Origin: Euborellia annulipes
Taxonomy: Eukaryota > Arthropoda > Insecta > Dermaptera > Anisolabididae
Direction of reading: 5' to 3'
Assembly: GCA_023213315.1 (NCBI GenBank)
Contig: JAKCPI010000367.1
Location: forward strand, 62,001-126,000
DNA length: 64,000 bases
Shown: positions 34,522 through 46,119 of the stretch, one piece after another
Layout: each line of letters begins with the position of its first letter
Numbering within the stretch: the first letter of the stretch is position 1
Position numbers and translations under genes: made by a program
The notes under the pieces: generated by a model
Databases searched by the model: none
Told to the model about the DNA's origin: nothing
The model's input: only the letters and a program-made list of their open reading frames with translations

Positions 34522-34748
34522 TTCTTCTTCTTTCTTTGCCTTTATTATGGCCGCGGTGAGGGGTCGGCGGTAAAGGGAAATGGGTTTTTGCGACCGGAAG
34601 AAACAGAACAGGCCAGCCCGTCGCACGGCCTGACGCCTGTTGAAAATATAGATGGAAGGGACAGACATAAAGAATAGGACTGCCAGTCCCAGCTCGGGTA
34701 GCTCGTGGTCGCCATCCACGTACCCACAAGATATGGGCCCCTGAGCAA
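34522..34748 (-). pseudogene. retroposed transcript copy, source unknown
   Basis: A 227-base GC-rich insert is bounded by an exact 20-base direct repeat, AAATATTCTAGTAGTAAATA, at 34502-34521 and 34749-34768. On the minus strand it ends with CCATAATAAAGGCAAAGAAA and a purine-rich tail, i.e. a polyadenylation signal AATAAA about 10 bases before an A-rich end. Long target duplications plus a poly(A)-signal end are hallmarks of LINE-mediated retrocopies. Two minus frames are open. One starts ATGGCGACCACGAGC and ends at the TAA of AATAAA (57 codons); the other reads LAVLFFMSVPSIYIFNRR, a possible membrane segment. I cannot identify the parent RNA; a structural RNA or SINE is also possible. Confidence 0.6.
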
Positions 34749-34798
34749 AAATATTCTAGTAGTAAATAATAGCTTTAAATATTATATTAATTTATATT

Positions 34799-35020
34799 TG
34801 TGTGGCCTTCTATATCAAGGGTTGCGGGTTCGAATCCCAGGCAGTCCGATGATTTTATTTGTCATTTGGATACCTAATGGATTTTAATAAATATGCCTGG
34901 ACCCCCATATATATTATATTAATAAAATTATGAGTAGGCCTATCGTTGATGTCTTATATGGCCTGAATTGCCGAAAAGACTGTGTATGTGTAGGAAAAAA
35001 GTGTGTTAAAAAAAATGGCA
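34799..35020 (+). repeat. SINE-A, 5' truncated
   Basis: GGCCTTCTATATCAAGGGTT, B box GGGTTCGAATCCC, CAGTCCGATGATTTTATTTG, ATGCCTGGACCC and the tail TGGCCTGAATTGCCGAAAAG followed by a short GTGT tail. The A-box side is missing. Confidence 0.8.
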
Positions 35021-37134
35021 TTTTAAAAATTTAATAAAATATTTATTTATTTATTTAAAATACTTTTCTAATTCATGTTACCGCTGTTATTTATTGAGAC
35101 AATTTTAATTATATTAAAATAACTTTTTGCCTATTAAAGAGAAAAAACAAGCATGTTAAAAGATAAATTACTGGCTTCTATAGAAGCATCCTCAAAGCAA
35201 TTATGTATTTTTATTTTTATTTATTATTTTTTTCTTCCTCTCTCGGTCTCAAACAAAGAAAAAGTAATAATATTTGATTTGATTTTTGAAGTAAACCTTG
35301 AGAAATATAGATTATTTAATTTTAAGAAGCAAAGAGCTTCTAACTCTGTCTTAAGAGTGATTTGAGATAAGAATGAAAAGTGATGACACGGCACGAGAAC
35401 TTTGGAAACAGTTGCTTTCGACAACTCAAACTATAACTTTATCCTTTCGGCCCCTCTCTGTGTGTTGACAAATATTTTAATGATTCCAAGTCATTATTCT
35501 CTCTCTCTCTCTTAATATATATGATTGGAATACGTAAAAAATGAATATCATTTATTTAAAAGCAATTTCTTAAGAAAAAAGAAGAGGAAGAAAAAAAAGA
35601 AGAATTGAGGGTGGGAGGAGGGGAGAACAAGTTGCAAACAGTGAAACAAGTTTCCAAGTATAAGAAGAAACCTGACTTTAGAAAATACCCAGAGGTGTTT
35701 TGTAACACACCCTACGCAGCTGGAACCCTTAGAATATATTACAAGTTGGCGGATTATTTCCTTAACTATGAATTAGATAGATGAATCAAAATTCAAAAAT
35801 CATAATTATGTTTGTCGACATCGAGATCTATGTTTTTTTTTTAGAACAATTCTTTTAATAAAAACACTCCATTTCGAAATTAACTTAAAAGAGCATTTTA
35901 AATAATATAAAAAAAACATCTAAGGAATTCTTTGTACGTTTTTTTTTTGTTTTTCAAAAGAATTTTCTCCTCTCTTAAAGAAAAATTGAAAAAAAATGCC
36001 TTTAGGGCTCGTTTTACCCTTCATGAAAGAAAAAAATACATTAAAAAAATATGTGCATTTAATGAAGGTAATATGGTTTTATGAATCACTGATTAAGGTT
36101 CAATGTAATTTATTCATAGTGCTTTTAATTGTATACATTAAAAATTTATGCTCTCTTTTTATAGGATTAGTAATAACATTTTATTAATAATAATTTTTCT
36201 TTATAATAATTCCTATAAGATGATAAAGAATACAAATATTGTATTAATATTAAATGTTTTACTTTATTTATAGTTAAATATTAAGAAAAAGAATTAAATG
36301 AAAGATACCGTAAAATACAGGGAAAGTTTCTCACTCTGTTGTTTTCAACTTCAACAATGTGAGAAACTTCCCGGATCCCCTGCGCTATAGGCAACCATAA
36401 AAACGCCACTTGTCAATTGTATTTTTTCACAATAATCGTCCACTTTTTTTATATAGGCCACACTAAAATATAATTTATTAAAGATTCTTAATCAAAATCC
36501 TGGAATGTTGTTGTTAAAAAAAAAAAAAAACGTTTTATTTATTTAAATAAAAATAGTCATCAATCAATGTCAATTTGGAGATGGTTGATTAATTATTTAA
36601 AATATTATTTCTATCAAGATAAAACGAAGAGAGAGGAGAGAGAGAGTTACCTTAATGAAGTTAATAATTTAATAATATAGACATGAAATTAAAACAGACA
36701 TGATAATTTTAAATTTTAACTTTATCTTAAACCTCCCCTTTAGAGTAGCGATCAAAATAAATTTGCTTCATTTTTTTTTTTAAATAATTGTAGCCTATAT
36801 ACCGAATAGTGTATATGTTTAATTTTGTGAAGTTTTAGACAAGTTTTAATTAATTTCATAATTCATAATTTTTAATTTGGATTTAGTTGAGATCCATAAA
36901 TAAATCTTTTAATAAATATTTTTTAATATTTTTCTTTCTCATAATTTTTGTTTAATTAAATCAATAGTATTTTTTAAATGCTTTTATTTTATTATTTCAT
37001 AGGTTAATAGTGAATATATTTATATTTTCAAGTGTTTTATTTGTAAATGTACTTTCCATGGGGAAAAATGGAAACAAAAATAAAGTTTCACTTTAAAAAT
37101 CCATCAAATTAAAATTTTAATTTCTTAATAATGA
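35021..37134. other. AT-rich intronic sequence with one strong hairpin
   Basis: No gene is seen. GGGAAAGTTTCTCAC (36321-36335) pairs with GTGAGAAACTTCCC (36360-36373) around a loop of about 24 bases. A purine-rich stretch lies at 35575-35625. Confidence 0.45.
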
Positions 37135-37370
37135 AAGTAGAACCTCGCTTTGCGAGCACCTCTCATAACGAGTAAATCGAATAACGAGCAAAACAAAACA
37201 TGCCCCCCCCCCATGACAGACTGATGTAACATATCCCATATAGCTGCCCCCCCCCCACCCCTCCCCGAAAGCTATATGGGGAGAATGTTAATTATTTCGC
37301 ATAGCGAGTATTTCGCTTTACGAGTATGATTCTGCAACGAATTATGCTTGTTAAGCGAGGTTCCACTGTA
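37135..37370. mobile_element. pogo/Tigger-like MITE
   Basis: The right end GCGAGGTTCCACTG followed by TA reads in complement as CAGTGGAACCTCGCTTAACA, the classic start of pogo/Tigger elements in the Tc1/mariner superfamily. The left end AGTAGAACCTCGCTTTGCGA is the decayed partner. The body has two C-rich runs (37202-37212, 37244-37254) and many AACGAG/CGAGTA blocks. There is no transposase. Confidence 0.75.
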
Positions 37371-39350
37371 ATTCAAAAAATTTAATTATTTTTACAACCT
37401 GCTGGCAGCAAAGTATTATTTTTTTTACTTTATAATTATTTTAATTGAACTATATATTGAAATTATTAGAGTTCATTAAAATAAAAGAATACAATTCGAG
37501 TTTTCAAATAAGCGAGGACATTTTTTTCGGCATCGGAGGCCATTTTCAATTGAATGGTAATTTCAATTCAATTTAAATACATTTTTGTCGCCCCAGACAA
37601 GCGGGGACTGACTTGCTACTCAGACATCAAAGAGCATGTCAAAATGTTTTGTTTAATATGCAATTGGAATTAAATAAAATTTTCCAAAAAATCAAGATTA
37701 ATTTTTTTTTATATATTTTATATATAAAAATGATTTATTCGAATTTTGAAAACACCATAAAATATTATCATTATCATCATATAATATATTAAATTAAAAT
37801 TGCGTTAATAATTAATGTTATTTTTATAATACAATCGATTTCTTTATTTGAACACTCAGATTAGGAAAATAAAAATTTAAAATTCAAAACAAAGCTATAA
37901 TTAGGTTTTATGGTAGGGTAGGTAAAAAATTATGGCACGATAAATAATTAATATATAAAAGGGTAAAATAATAAATTTCTATTTTAATTTAAAAATCAAT
38001 TTTTTTTTTTATTGTTTTTATGCCGGAATTGTAATTTTTTTTTTCTTTGGTTTAATTTGAGAATTAACGCCAAAACGGAAATCTTGCTGCGGCTTTGATT
38101 ACAAAATAAACTCTAGTGTTGAAAGAAAAAACCTTCTTTCATTAGCAAGTTCAGGGTTGTATTGATTGAATGCAAATGGTAATTCGGGTTGTATATTCAC
38201 AAGGCGTTCCGAGACCGAAATAATCTGTTTTTTTTTTTTTTTTTTTTCTTCCGTACATTTTATTTTATTCGTTGTTAAAACTCTCTGGAATATCCTTGGA
38301 AAGTAATGTTTACGTCGATATAAAAATCGGTCTATAGAATCAAGATGGAAAACTTTCTGACACCTTCACCTTCTGGCCAGAGAACTCAAACCCAACCCAA
38401 TCCCTATACACGGAAGCACGTCGCTGCACTTAATTTATTGAATAAAAAAAGTTTTCATTTTTTGGCAAAGCGAGTTTGTGCCGGTGTGTTGTGTGTGTGG
38501 GAGAGAGAGAGAGAGAGAGAGACAGGGTTGGGGTAGCCCGAGCGTTAATAAAAAGTTACGAATACGAGTCTGGCAAAAAAAAAGAAGTTTTCAAAAAACC
38601 AGATGTCCGCAGCCGCTAATATGCATACGCCCCGTTAAAGGACTTTCTGACAGAGGGGTTTATTTCGTAATTACTCTACCCTTTTCAAAAAGTGCTCGCA
38701 AATTAACTTTTTTTTTTTAACAAACACCAAAGAATTTAAATTCATAAATAATAAAATAATCGAGACTATTGGCTTTTTAAATTCGAGGTCAAAAAAAAAA
38801 ATTGTCCAATTGATTGATTGATTTATTATTATTTTTTTGGCTTTTATTAATTGACCTCCCCTAAACCAAGTTTGATGAAAAATTATGAGTGATGATAATA
38901 ACGTTGATGATGTTTTTGTGAATATTTTATTAACGTAGGTAGTTTGGTAAATGAAGCTAGTGATATTAACAGAAATTAATTCCGCATAAGGGTGAGTGGT
39001 GGGGGTGTCAACATTTTCATATAACATATGGGATTTTAAGAGAAACGAAATAGTAATGGAATATTATTTTTTAATTGAGATATATACATTATGTAAATTA
39101 CAGGAATAATATAAAATTACATTAACATTTATGGCATCATTTATGTAGCATTTTTTTTTTATTTTGAAATTAATAAATATATAAAAGCGGGAATTGCTTT
39201 TAAAAATTGATATAAATTATTTAATTAAAATTGAAAAAAAAAAAAATCATTGGAGTTTAATTATACTGCGAATATTATGATGAACTATGAGAAATAATCC
39301 TCACCCAGAGACCGAGAGATAGTGACAATGTCAATCAATATTGATGACCT
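37371..39350. other. AT-rich sequence with a less AT-rich patch at 38.3-38.7 kb
   Basis: A TTTCGGCATCGGAGGCCATT fragment at 37527 is the inverted SINE tail module. 38340-38690 is less AT-rich and includes a GA microsatellite (38502-38521). Frames of 63 and 80 codons cross the GA run and are not convincing genes. Confidence 0.4.
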
Positions 39351-39352
39351 CA

Positions 39353-39575
39353 AAATCCAATGAGAGTAGGTTCGGATCCCAGCCAGTCCGAAGAATATTT
39401 ATTTAAATCATTTTGAAACCAATTGGTATGCTGGGATCATTATTATCCTAAGTATTATTAACAAGCCTCGGGCTTGGTGTAGTGACTAGCATGTTGGCCT
39501 TCTATACCAAGAGTCGCGGGTTCGTATCCCAGGCAGTCCTATGACTTTTGCATACCAAATGGCTTAAATAAGTTG
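39353..39575 (+). repeat. two SINE-A head fragments in tandem
   Basis: The first (39353-39440) retains GGTTCGGATCCCAGCCAGTC and AATTGGTATGCTGGGATC. The second (39466-39572) has GGCTTGGTGTAGTGACTAGC, GCGGGTTCGTATCCC and CAGGCAGTCCTATGAC. Neither has the 3' tail. Confidence 0.7.
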
Positions 39576-40069
39576 TCAGAGATGTAACAACCTTTGTAAT
39601 CTTAACTGAATTATATCTGAAGAAGAACACAGAGTGAGTGGCCGAACAAATAATCCACAGTTAAACAGAAAATCAAATTCTTTTATTAATGATAACAACT
39701 GTGAAAACCTCAGGGATGGGCGTTAATCAGTTACATGTATTTGAAATACAAGATACCAAATAGAATATTAATTGGTATCTTGTAACTCGTTACAGCATTG
39801 GCAAAGTAATTGGTATCTTGTATTTCGTTACATTTTTTTAGTAATTGGTATCTGAAATTCGAGATACCAAATACTTTTTTTTTTAATTTGCCGCCGTATA
39901 AAAAGTCTTGCAGGGAGCTGAAATCTTTTTAATTTATTTAATATTACTGTATGTAATCGTCGTGTGGGTTCTCTGCTCCGGATCTTAGTAAAAACCAGTA
40001 AAGAGAAGTCAATCAATCCGCCAAATTTTCACTCTTCGTTAAAAAACTTTTTTGCTTTCTTCTTTCAAC

Positions 40070-40200
40070 CAGCTCTCAACGACTAAATCTTTGTTCTTCT
40101 GCCCCAGTTGAAAGATTGTTTTCATTTGCGGGTTTATTCATTCTCCATCAAGTTCCAGATTATCCTACAAAACTTTTTAAAACTTGGTTTTTTGAAACCT
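40070..40200 (+). pseudogene. hAT transposase C-terminal relic
   Basis: The plus strand reads CSSAPVERLFSFAGLF followed by a His-Gln-rich, frame-degraded stretch. This is the hallmark of the hAT family C-terminal dimerisation region (typically SxxVERxFSxAG). Only about 35-45 codons of a roughly 600-residue protein are left, without a start. It lies inside the TIR-bounded element 39711-40872 and confirms its hAT identity. Confidence 0.8.
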
Positions 40201-40336
40201 TTTCATATTTTTATAAATAAATTTTTTTTAGTGTCATGATTAATTTTATTGTTTTCGATTTTCCAAAGGTATTCTCCAATATAAGTTTAGCTGCCACTTT
40301 CCTAAACTAAATTTATTTAGGGTTCCAAATACACTG

Positions 40337-40659
40337 TAGAGCCCTGCACGGGCCGATTTTTTTTGGCCCGGACCGGCCCGTGTCCGTATTGACTTCCCGC
40401 CCGTACCCGGCCAGTAATTTTTTACCATTCTTCAGGCCCGCCCGGAATTTTTTCAAACCCGCCCATACCCGCCCGAGATTTAGTGAATGAATGAACGAAT
40501 GTCTAGCAATTTTTAAATAAAATTTCATTTTCATGCCCGTCCGCCCGAACCCGTTTATTTAGACTTGCTACCCGCCCGTAATTTTTTCATGGCCTCCAAA
40601 GCCCGCGGGCCGGGCGGGTAACGGGCCTACGGGCCAACCCGTACCCGTGCAGGGCTCTA
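40337..40659. mobile_element. GC-rich TIR element nested in the hAT element
   Basis: It begins TAGAGCCCTGCACGGGCC and ends with the complement of TAGAGCCCTGCACGGGTACG. The interior is unusually rich in CCCGCCCG/GGGCGGG blocks. GTTCCAAA to the left (40322-40329) and GTTCCAGA to the right (40660-40667) are near-identical, but the left one is seven bases from the TIR, so the target duplication is unresolved. Open frames here are GC-repeat artefacts. Probably a hAT-type MITE. Confidence 0.7.
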
Positions 40660-40880
40660 GTTCCAGAATTAGCCCACCAAAAAGTATTTTAAAATCAAGG
40701 AAAAATTTGTTTGTAATTGGTATTTTCAATGTATTTGAAATACGTAATTGGTATCTTGTATCTCGTTACACAAACCCGTGAGTAATTGGTATCTTGTATT
40801 TCGTTACAAAAATCTGAAGTAATTGGTATTTTGTATCTCGTTACTCAAAATCGAGTAACTTGCCCATCCCTGGAAAACCT

Positions 40881-42369
40881 AAACTCCGAAATCAATATTC
40901 AGTAATGAAATTTTGAGAATATGGATAATGTACGATTTATTACGAAGATACTAATTAAGAAAAAGTTTGGACTTAAAAAAAATGCATTAAATTAAACAAG
41001 TTTTTGGGATCCCTAGTTCGATATGTAGAATACTGACTCATCAACTCTACATAAATAGAGTCAAATTTGTAGGCATATATATTACCATTAGTAAACTAAA
41101 TGATTAAAGTTTTGAAAAACGTATCCAAATTACTTGTTTTTTGTTTTAATACAAAATAATGTAGTGACTTTATGTAAAACAATCAATGATATTTAAAAAA
41201 AAAAAAATTTATTGCTACCGTCACCGTTATTACAATTTTATTGTTTCTGAACTCCTATACAGAAACAATAAACCTTGAAAGTTGAAAATCATGTTGACCA
41301 AATTAAAAATTTAAAGACAATTCAAAACTTAAATAGATCAAGTATGCTAATAGGCTAATGAAGTTTTCTTTAGAGGAGAATGAAAGATAATAAATCGTTT
41401 GATTGACAAATACTAGCAATATAAAATTCCTAAAATCTCGGGTATAAAAAAATGTTTTTAATTATAAAAATAACAAATTCTGATTAAATGGATACAGGAG
41501 ACAGCAAGCAGATTAAATAAACAAAAAACTTTTATTAAATTTATAAATTGATGACATTTCGCTAATCACCTCGTTCAACAGGGCAATTAATTCAGTCATC
41601 TCATAACTTGTTTTGAAGCCCTGTACAATTTCTTTTGATAACTCGGAAATAATTTTATTTAAATAATTAACGATAACTATTGTATTTACTTGAATAAGAT
41701 ATTAATATTCAATGAATACCTCAATTCGGATTTGACTAAACACTAAATTACTTTGTTAAAGATAATTTTATATATTAACTAGGAAGAGTCTTGTTTGAAA
41801 AGGATGGAATTTTTTCAAACAATGCTCAAATAGACGACTGTTCATTAGCCAGTCTATATATCATTTAAGATAGCAAATTTGCGAGATATGTTTGTGCTTA
41901 AGATCGGCCAAAATTGCACCCCCTGGAGTCGATTTTATATAATCAAACTAAAAAATATGATTGCCAAATCTTAATTATGAAATGAACAGATTTATGCTGA
42001 GGAACTTTGACAGATGATACAATTTACAATTTAATCTCTTAGAATCAGAATTCAAGGTTTTAGCACACGGGATAGGCCTATTGTTTAAATCCCTAGCACA
42101 AGAGGCGGATACTCTAACACTATGCTATGATCCAAGGACGAGAAATAATTTTAAGATAGTTTGAATAACATTTTTGACATGTAACATTCAAATTCTTTAA
42201 GCATAATTAAAATTAGGGTTATTAAAAATCTATCATTTTTTTAGTCGTTTTATTAATTTATTATGTATTATTTAAAGTAATTTTAAGCAAGAAAAGTTTC
42301 CAAATAATAAATTTCTAGTTTTATTCGAATGTGAAATTAATTTAGTCCCTTGTGGAAAACAAAGGAAAT
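40881..42369. other. AT-rich intronic sequence
   Basis: Nothing is recognised beyond AT-rich DNA and one A run at 41192-41203. Confidence 0.5.
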
Positions 42370-42535
42370 CCAAATGGCTTAAATAAGAATGCCTGGACCC
42401 CAATAAATATATTTATATAATAACGGTTATCGTAAAAAGTCTTATATGGCCTAAGTTGCCAAGAAGACTGAGTGAATGTGTGTGTGAGTGTGAGTGTGAA
42501 TGGGAAAAAAGTGTGAGTGTTAAAAAAAAAAAGAA
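42370..42535 (+). repeat. SINE-A 3' half
   Basis: AAATGGCTTAAATAAGAATG, CCTGGACCCC, ATAACGGTTATCGTAAAAAG, TGGCCTAAGTTGCCAAGAAG and GTGTGAGTGTGAGTGTGAAT, then an A run. The tRNA head is absent. Confidence 0.8.
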
Positions 42536-42723
42536 ATGTTTAGTTTAAAGAAAATTTTGAAAATTCTAAAAGTTCAAAAGAGATGAGCCACTGTTCTTGT
42601 TTTACAAATGAGTTCAAATTTTGCAGACATTATTTTTTAATGAAATGGAAAAGATTTACGGGTACCTGCTATTAAATTTCTAAAAAAAAAAAAAAATTGA
42701 CCTATATAAATCTTGATCAGTAG
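42431..42723 (+). repeat. segmental duplication, copy 1
   Basis: About 290 bases from CGTAAAAAGTCTTATATGGC to CTTGATCAGTA are repeated in direct orientation at 43695-43988 with only a handful of differences. It includes the SINE-A tail plus about 190 bases of unique flank (for example AAGAGATGAGCCACTGTTCT). Confidence 0.9.
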
Positions 42724-42844
42724 AGACCGGACAAAAAAGCATTAAAAAATGGAAAAAAAGTGCTTAAAAAAGCATAAAAAACTTGAATAATAAGTTGTTA
42801 AATAAGCATAAAAGTTGAAAAAAAGCATCTCATAAGCAATTTTT

Positions 42845-43080
42845 ACTCATTCCAATGGCGTATACAAATTTTTTTTTAAAGAAGCTAAATTTATTCCGCC
42901 CCCGCCCTGCGAAAAATTTTGTTTTTACGGAACCAAATTTTTTCACCCTGCGGAAAAATTTTTTTTTACAGGGCTATATTTTTTCGCACTGCGGGGTTTT
43001 TGGGAAATTTTTTTTTTTTTTTGGGGGGGGCGGGACCCCTCCCCCTCCCCTTATATACGTCCCTGGTGTGGGAATGGGAA
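42845..43080. mobile_element. possible MITE with CGTATA ends
   Basis: The left CCAATGGCGTATACAAATTT and the complemented right CCAGGGACGTATATAAGG share a CCA..G.CGTATA pattern. The interior has CTGCGGAAAAATTTT-like repeats and a T11-G8 run (43009-43028). Frames of 79-92 codons here are rich in Phe and Gly from homopolymers. Weakly supported. Confidence 0.4.
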
Positions 43081-43144
43081 AAAGTGTGTTTTTTAATAAA
43101 AAAAAAAAAAAAAAATATTATAAATATTCGTAAAATAAGTTCAA

Positions 43145-43694
43145 AAAATCTGGTGTGACTGGCGCATAGCACACAACTTTCTCTTACCTTCGGTAATCGA
43201 AAGTTGTGTACTGTGCTTGTCACACCAGATTTTTTGTGTCGACATATATTTAGTTCCCGACATGACAGTACGGAACAAATGAATTCAGATGTAAAATTTA
43301 TAAGTATGGGAAAATATTTATATTTTGTTACCATGGCAACCATTTCACCTATCTTCCCTATGAAATACAAGAGTAAAGTGGTCTTCAGAAGATTTCAATC
43401 GCAAAATGAGAATATACATTTGAAAGAGCATCTAAAAAATAATTGATTTTTGAATTTAAAAAAAAATCGTTGGAGCAAATTTTGAGAAAATCGAAAAAAA
43501 CTGAAAAAGTGAATCAGTAAAGTACTAGTACTCTTTGGCCGATTTTGATTAAAAGCTTATTTTTCCGGTCCCGGGGGGTGTTTAACTAAAATATAAAATT
43601 TCAACCTCGTAGCTCAATTCCTTCATGCTTAAAATTGAACACACACACACACACACACACACCCACCCACCCACCCACACACAGACAGACCATG
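43145..43694 (+). repeat. Rep1, 3' end lost at a rearrangement
   Basis: Complete hairpin (43145-43236), GTCGACATATATTTAGTTCC, X-box GTTACCATGGCAAC at 43327-43340, body landmarks AAAGTACTAGTACTCTTTGG, and a CA/CCCA tract at 43639-43682. At ACAGACAGACCATGT it stops and the segmental duplication copy 2 begins, where other Rep1 copies continue to a GAAAACCAC block. Confidence 0.85.
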
Positions 43695-43988
43695 TCGTAA
43701 AAAGTCTTATATGGCCTAAGTTGCCTGAGAAGACTGAGTGAATGTGTGTGTGAGTGTGAGTGTGAATGGGAAAAAAGTGTGAGTGTTTAAAAAAAAAGGA
43801 AATGTTTAATTTAAAGAAAATTTTGAAAATTCTAAAAGTTCAAAAGAGATGAGCCACTGTTCTTGTTTTACAAATGAGTTCAAATTTTGCAGACATTATT
43901 TTTTAATGAAATGGAAAAGATTTACGGGTACCTGCTATTAAATTTCTAAAAAAAAAAAAATTTGACCTATATAAGTCTTGATCAGTAA
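43695..43988 (+). repeat. segmental duplication, copy 2
   Basis: A direct repeat of 42431-42723, joined to the middle of Rep1 on its left and continuing as ACCGAAACGTCGAC on its right, where copy 1 instead runs into GAGACCGGAC. Confidence 0.9.
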
Positions 43989-44060
43989 CCGAAACGTCGA
44001 CAATTTAACAATTAAATAGTCTTTTTTATTTAATCTCCTGGCTGCTACGACTCCTGTATT
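43975..44060 (+). repeat. Penelope-like end motif with GAAACGTC
   Basis: CTTGATCAGTAACCGAAACG followed by TCGACAATTTAAC and later TCTCCTGGCTGCTACGACTC. The spacing of TTGATCA and CCGAAACGTC recalls a hammerhead-like core. No element boundaries are visible. Confidence 0.35.
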
Positions 44061-44690
44061 CATTTAAATTCTACAGCCATCTCATCGTTAATTTTGATTG
44101 ATTTTTGTAAAATAAATTTCGTGAAGATACTTTCCAGTTCGTTGGAAGAACCTTTTGGTTTGAATTTATTTTTAAGAAATAAGTTTCCTGAGTAAGAAAG
44201 GAAAAAAAAACAAAAAGGTATAAGATGCACGCAAAGGGTCGAATGTTTTGAAATCAGAACGATGAAGGGTGCTGACAAATCAGTCGTCAAATCACGGCTA
44301 ACTTCACTAACAAAACAAAAAACGGATTGTTTGGAAAAAGGGGGTTGATGATTGCTATCAATTTGGAAACTCTTGTTTTTAATTTCCTTTTCGTTTAAAT
44401 AAAATCTTATTTGCTAACGGGAAAGAGAGAGAGAAAGTACAGAGGGAGCGTTACTTAAAATATGTAACCTTCGAACCATTATTCAATTATTTTACAACAC
44501 ATTATTTGTTCTACAAATTAAACAAGTTGCTCAAATATAGGAAAGTTGGGGAGTTGTTCACAAAATTACATTCTAGAATCCTTTTAATTAGGTATTATTA
44601 TATCCATCAAGTGGGGAAAATTTAACTTTACCCGCAAAATTTTTAATTGCTAACTTTAAGTTGATAATATGGATAATAATGAAAAAAAGT
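44061..44690. other. AT-rich intronic sequence
   Basis: A 76-codon minus frame at 44060-44290 has ordinary composition but no recognisable motif and no neighbouring coding support. Confidence 0.4.
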
Positions 44691-45369
44691 AAAAATCTGG
44701 TGTGACTGGAAGTCCAACACAGAACTTACCCTTACCCTTCGGCAAGAGAAAGTTGTGTATTGTGCTTATCACATCAGATTTTTGTGTTGAGATATATATA
44801 GTTTCCGACAGTAAGGTACATTTGAATTCAAGAAGCAAAATTTATAAACAGAAAAATATTCTTTCCTGTTGAGTACAAGAGTAAAGTGGTCTTCAAAATG
44901 AGAATATACATTTTAAAGAGGATCTAAAAAATAATTGATTCAGGAATTTTAATCAAAACCGTTAGAGCGAATCTTGAGAAAATCGAAAAAAACTGAAAAA
45001 GTACATCAGTAAAGGACTAATACATTTTGGCCGATTTTGATCAAAAGCATATATATATATATATATATATATATAGTTTATATATATCAGGTATATATAA
45101 TATTTATTTAAATATAAAATTTCAACCTCCTAGCCCATTCATTTATTTCTTGCTTCATGCTTTAAATTGGATACACACCCACACACACACACACACACAC
45201 AGAGAGAGAGACCATGTTGCGAAAACCACTTTTTTGGATTCAGGAGACCTCAAAACGTGATATATCCATCAAAAGCTCGACATCGAATTTTTGACATAAA
45301 TCCAATACTTTCTCACAATATATAATCTATATATTAACATATAGGCATATTTATAGGTAAGAGAAAATA
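44691..45369 (+). repeat. Rep1, full length short form
   Basis: Hairpin with TACCCTTCGGCAAGAGAAAG at the turn, body from CAAGAGTAAAGTGGTCTTCA, AAAAAGTACATCAGTAAAGG, an (AT)n insertion at 45049-45075, an (AC)n tract at 45177-45200, and the end TATAGGTAAGAGAAAAT. The X-box region is deleted. Confidence 0.85.
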
Positions 45370-46119
45370 TAAATCAGATTGACAAGAAAATAAATGAATG
45401 ATCATTTTAATTTAGAGAAAAAAAATATAGAGAACGTCTTTTTACTTTATAAACTTTGTGGTTAGAAAAGAAACCTGAGACACATATTTAGGTGAAATTT
45501 GATAGCCAGATTCTTATAAAAAAAAAAGAGTTGATGAAAATTTCAATTTTCATTAAGATCCAGTAATTAATTTTATGAGTTTTGGAGAAAAAAAAATGCG
45601 ATGGAAAATTTAAGGTAGAAGAACTGCTTGAGATTTGAAAAAACCTTGCAAAGAAATGCCGCTTGATTGAAAAATTAAGAATGAATAAGTTTAATGAACA
45701 GATGTTGATTTTGTGAGAGTCAAATATTTAAAAGAAGCGAAGAAAAAGAGACGTTGAGTGAAGAAAATAAAAAAAAAAACGTTTTCTTTATTTTTTTATT
45801 TTTTATCATATCACCAAAAGAAAATTAAAATTATCCAAATAACAACGAAGACACTATTAGAAAGTTGAAATTATTTATTTAATTTATAATTAAAAATAAA
45901 AATTACAAATGCAAATGAGCCGTAAGATGTAAAGAGATGTAAATAAAATTTATTTTCATAAAACTAGGAAATCAATAAAAAAAATTTATGAGATTCCCCT
46001 TCTCTTAAATAATTTTAGGCTACAGCAAGAAGTTGAACCTTGAATTAAGAATTTTAATACGTAACTAATTTGTCAGACTGATTAATGTACTGTATTTCCA
46101 TTATACAGTATATTAAAAA
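45370..46119. other. AT-rich intronic sequence
   Basis: No gene or repeat is recognised; A and T runs only. Confidence 0.5.

Larger units (their letters stand above)
39711..40872 (+). mobile_element. hAT transposon remnant with 8-bp duplication
   Basis: The ends CAGGGATGGGCGTTA (left) and, complemented, CAGGGATGGGCAAGTTAC (right) are flanked by the exact 8-base duplication GAAAACCT (39703-39710 and 40873-40880). Subterminal copies of TAATTGGTATCTTGTATTTC plus CGTTAC, three near each end in mixed states, look like transposase-binding sites. The interior keeps a transposase scrap, described separately. A second element (40337-40659) interrupts it. Confidence 0.92.

Noticed and set aside
34478..34748. 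Genuine membrane-protein gene on the minus strand
   Set aside because: The open frames lie inside an insert bounded by exact 20-base direct repeats and ending in AATAAA plus an A-rich tail, better explained as a retrocopy.
40246..40534. GC-rich Gly/Pro/Arg frames on the minus strand
   Set aside because: They come from CCCGCCCG blocks of the nested TIR element; no domain is visible.
42855..43370. Frames of 79-134 codons
   Set aside because: They are driven by T and G homopolymers and the Rep1 hairpin; composition is Phe/Gly/Lys runs.
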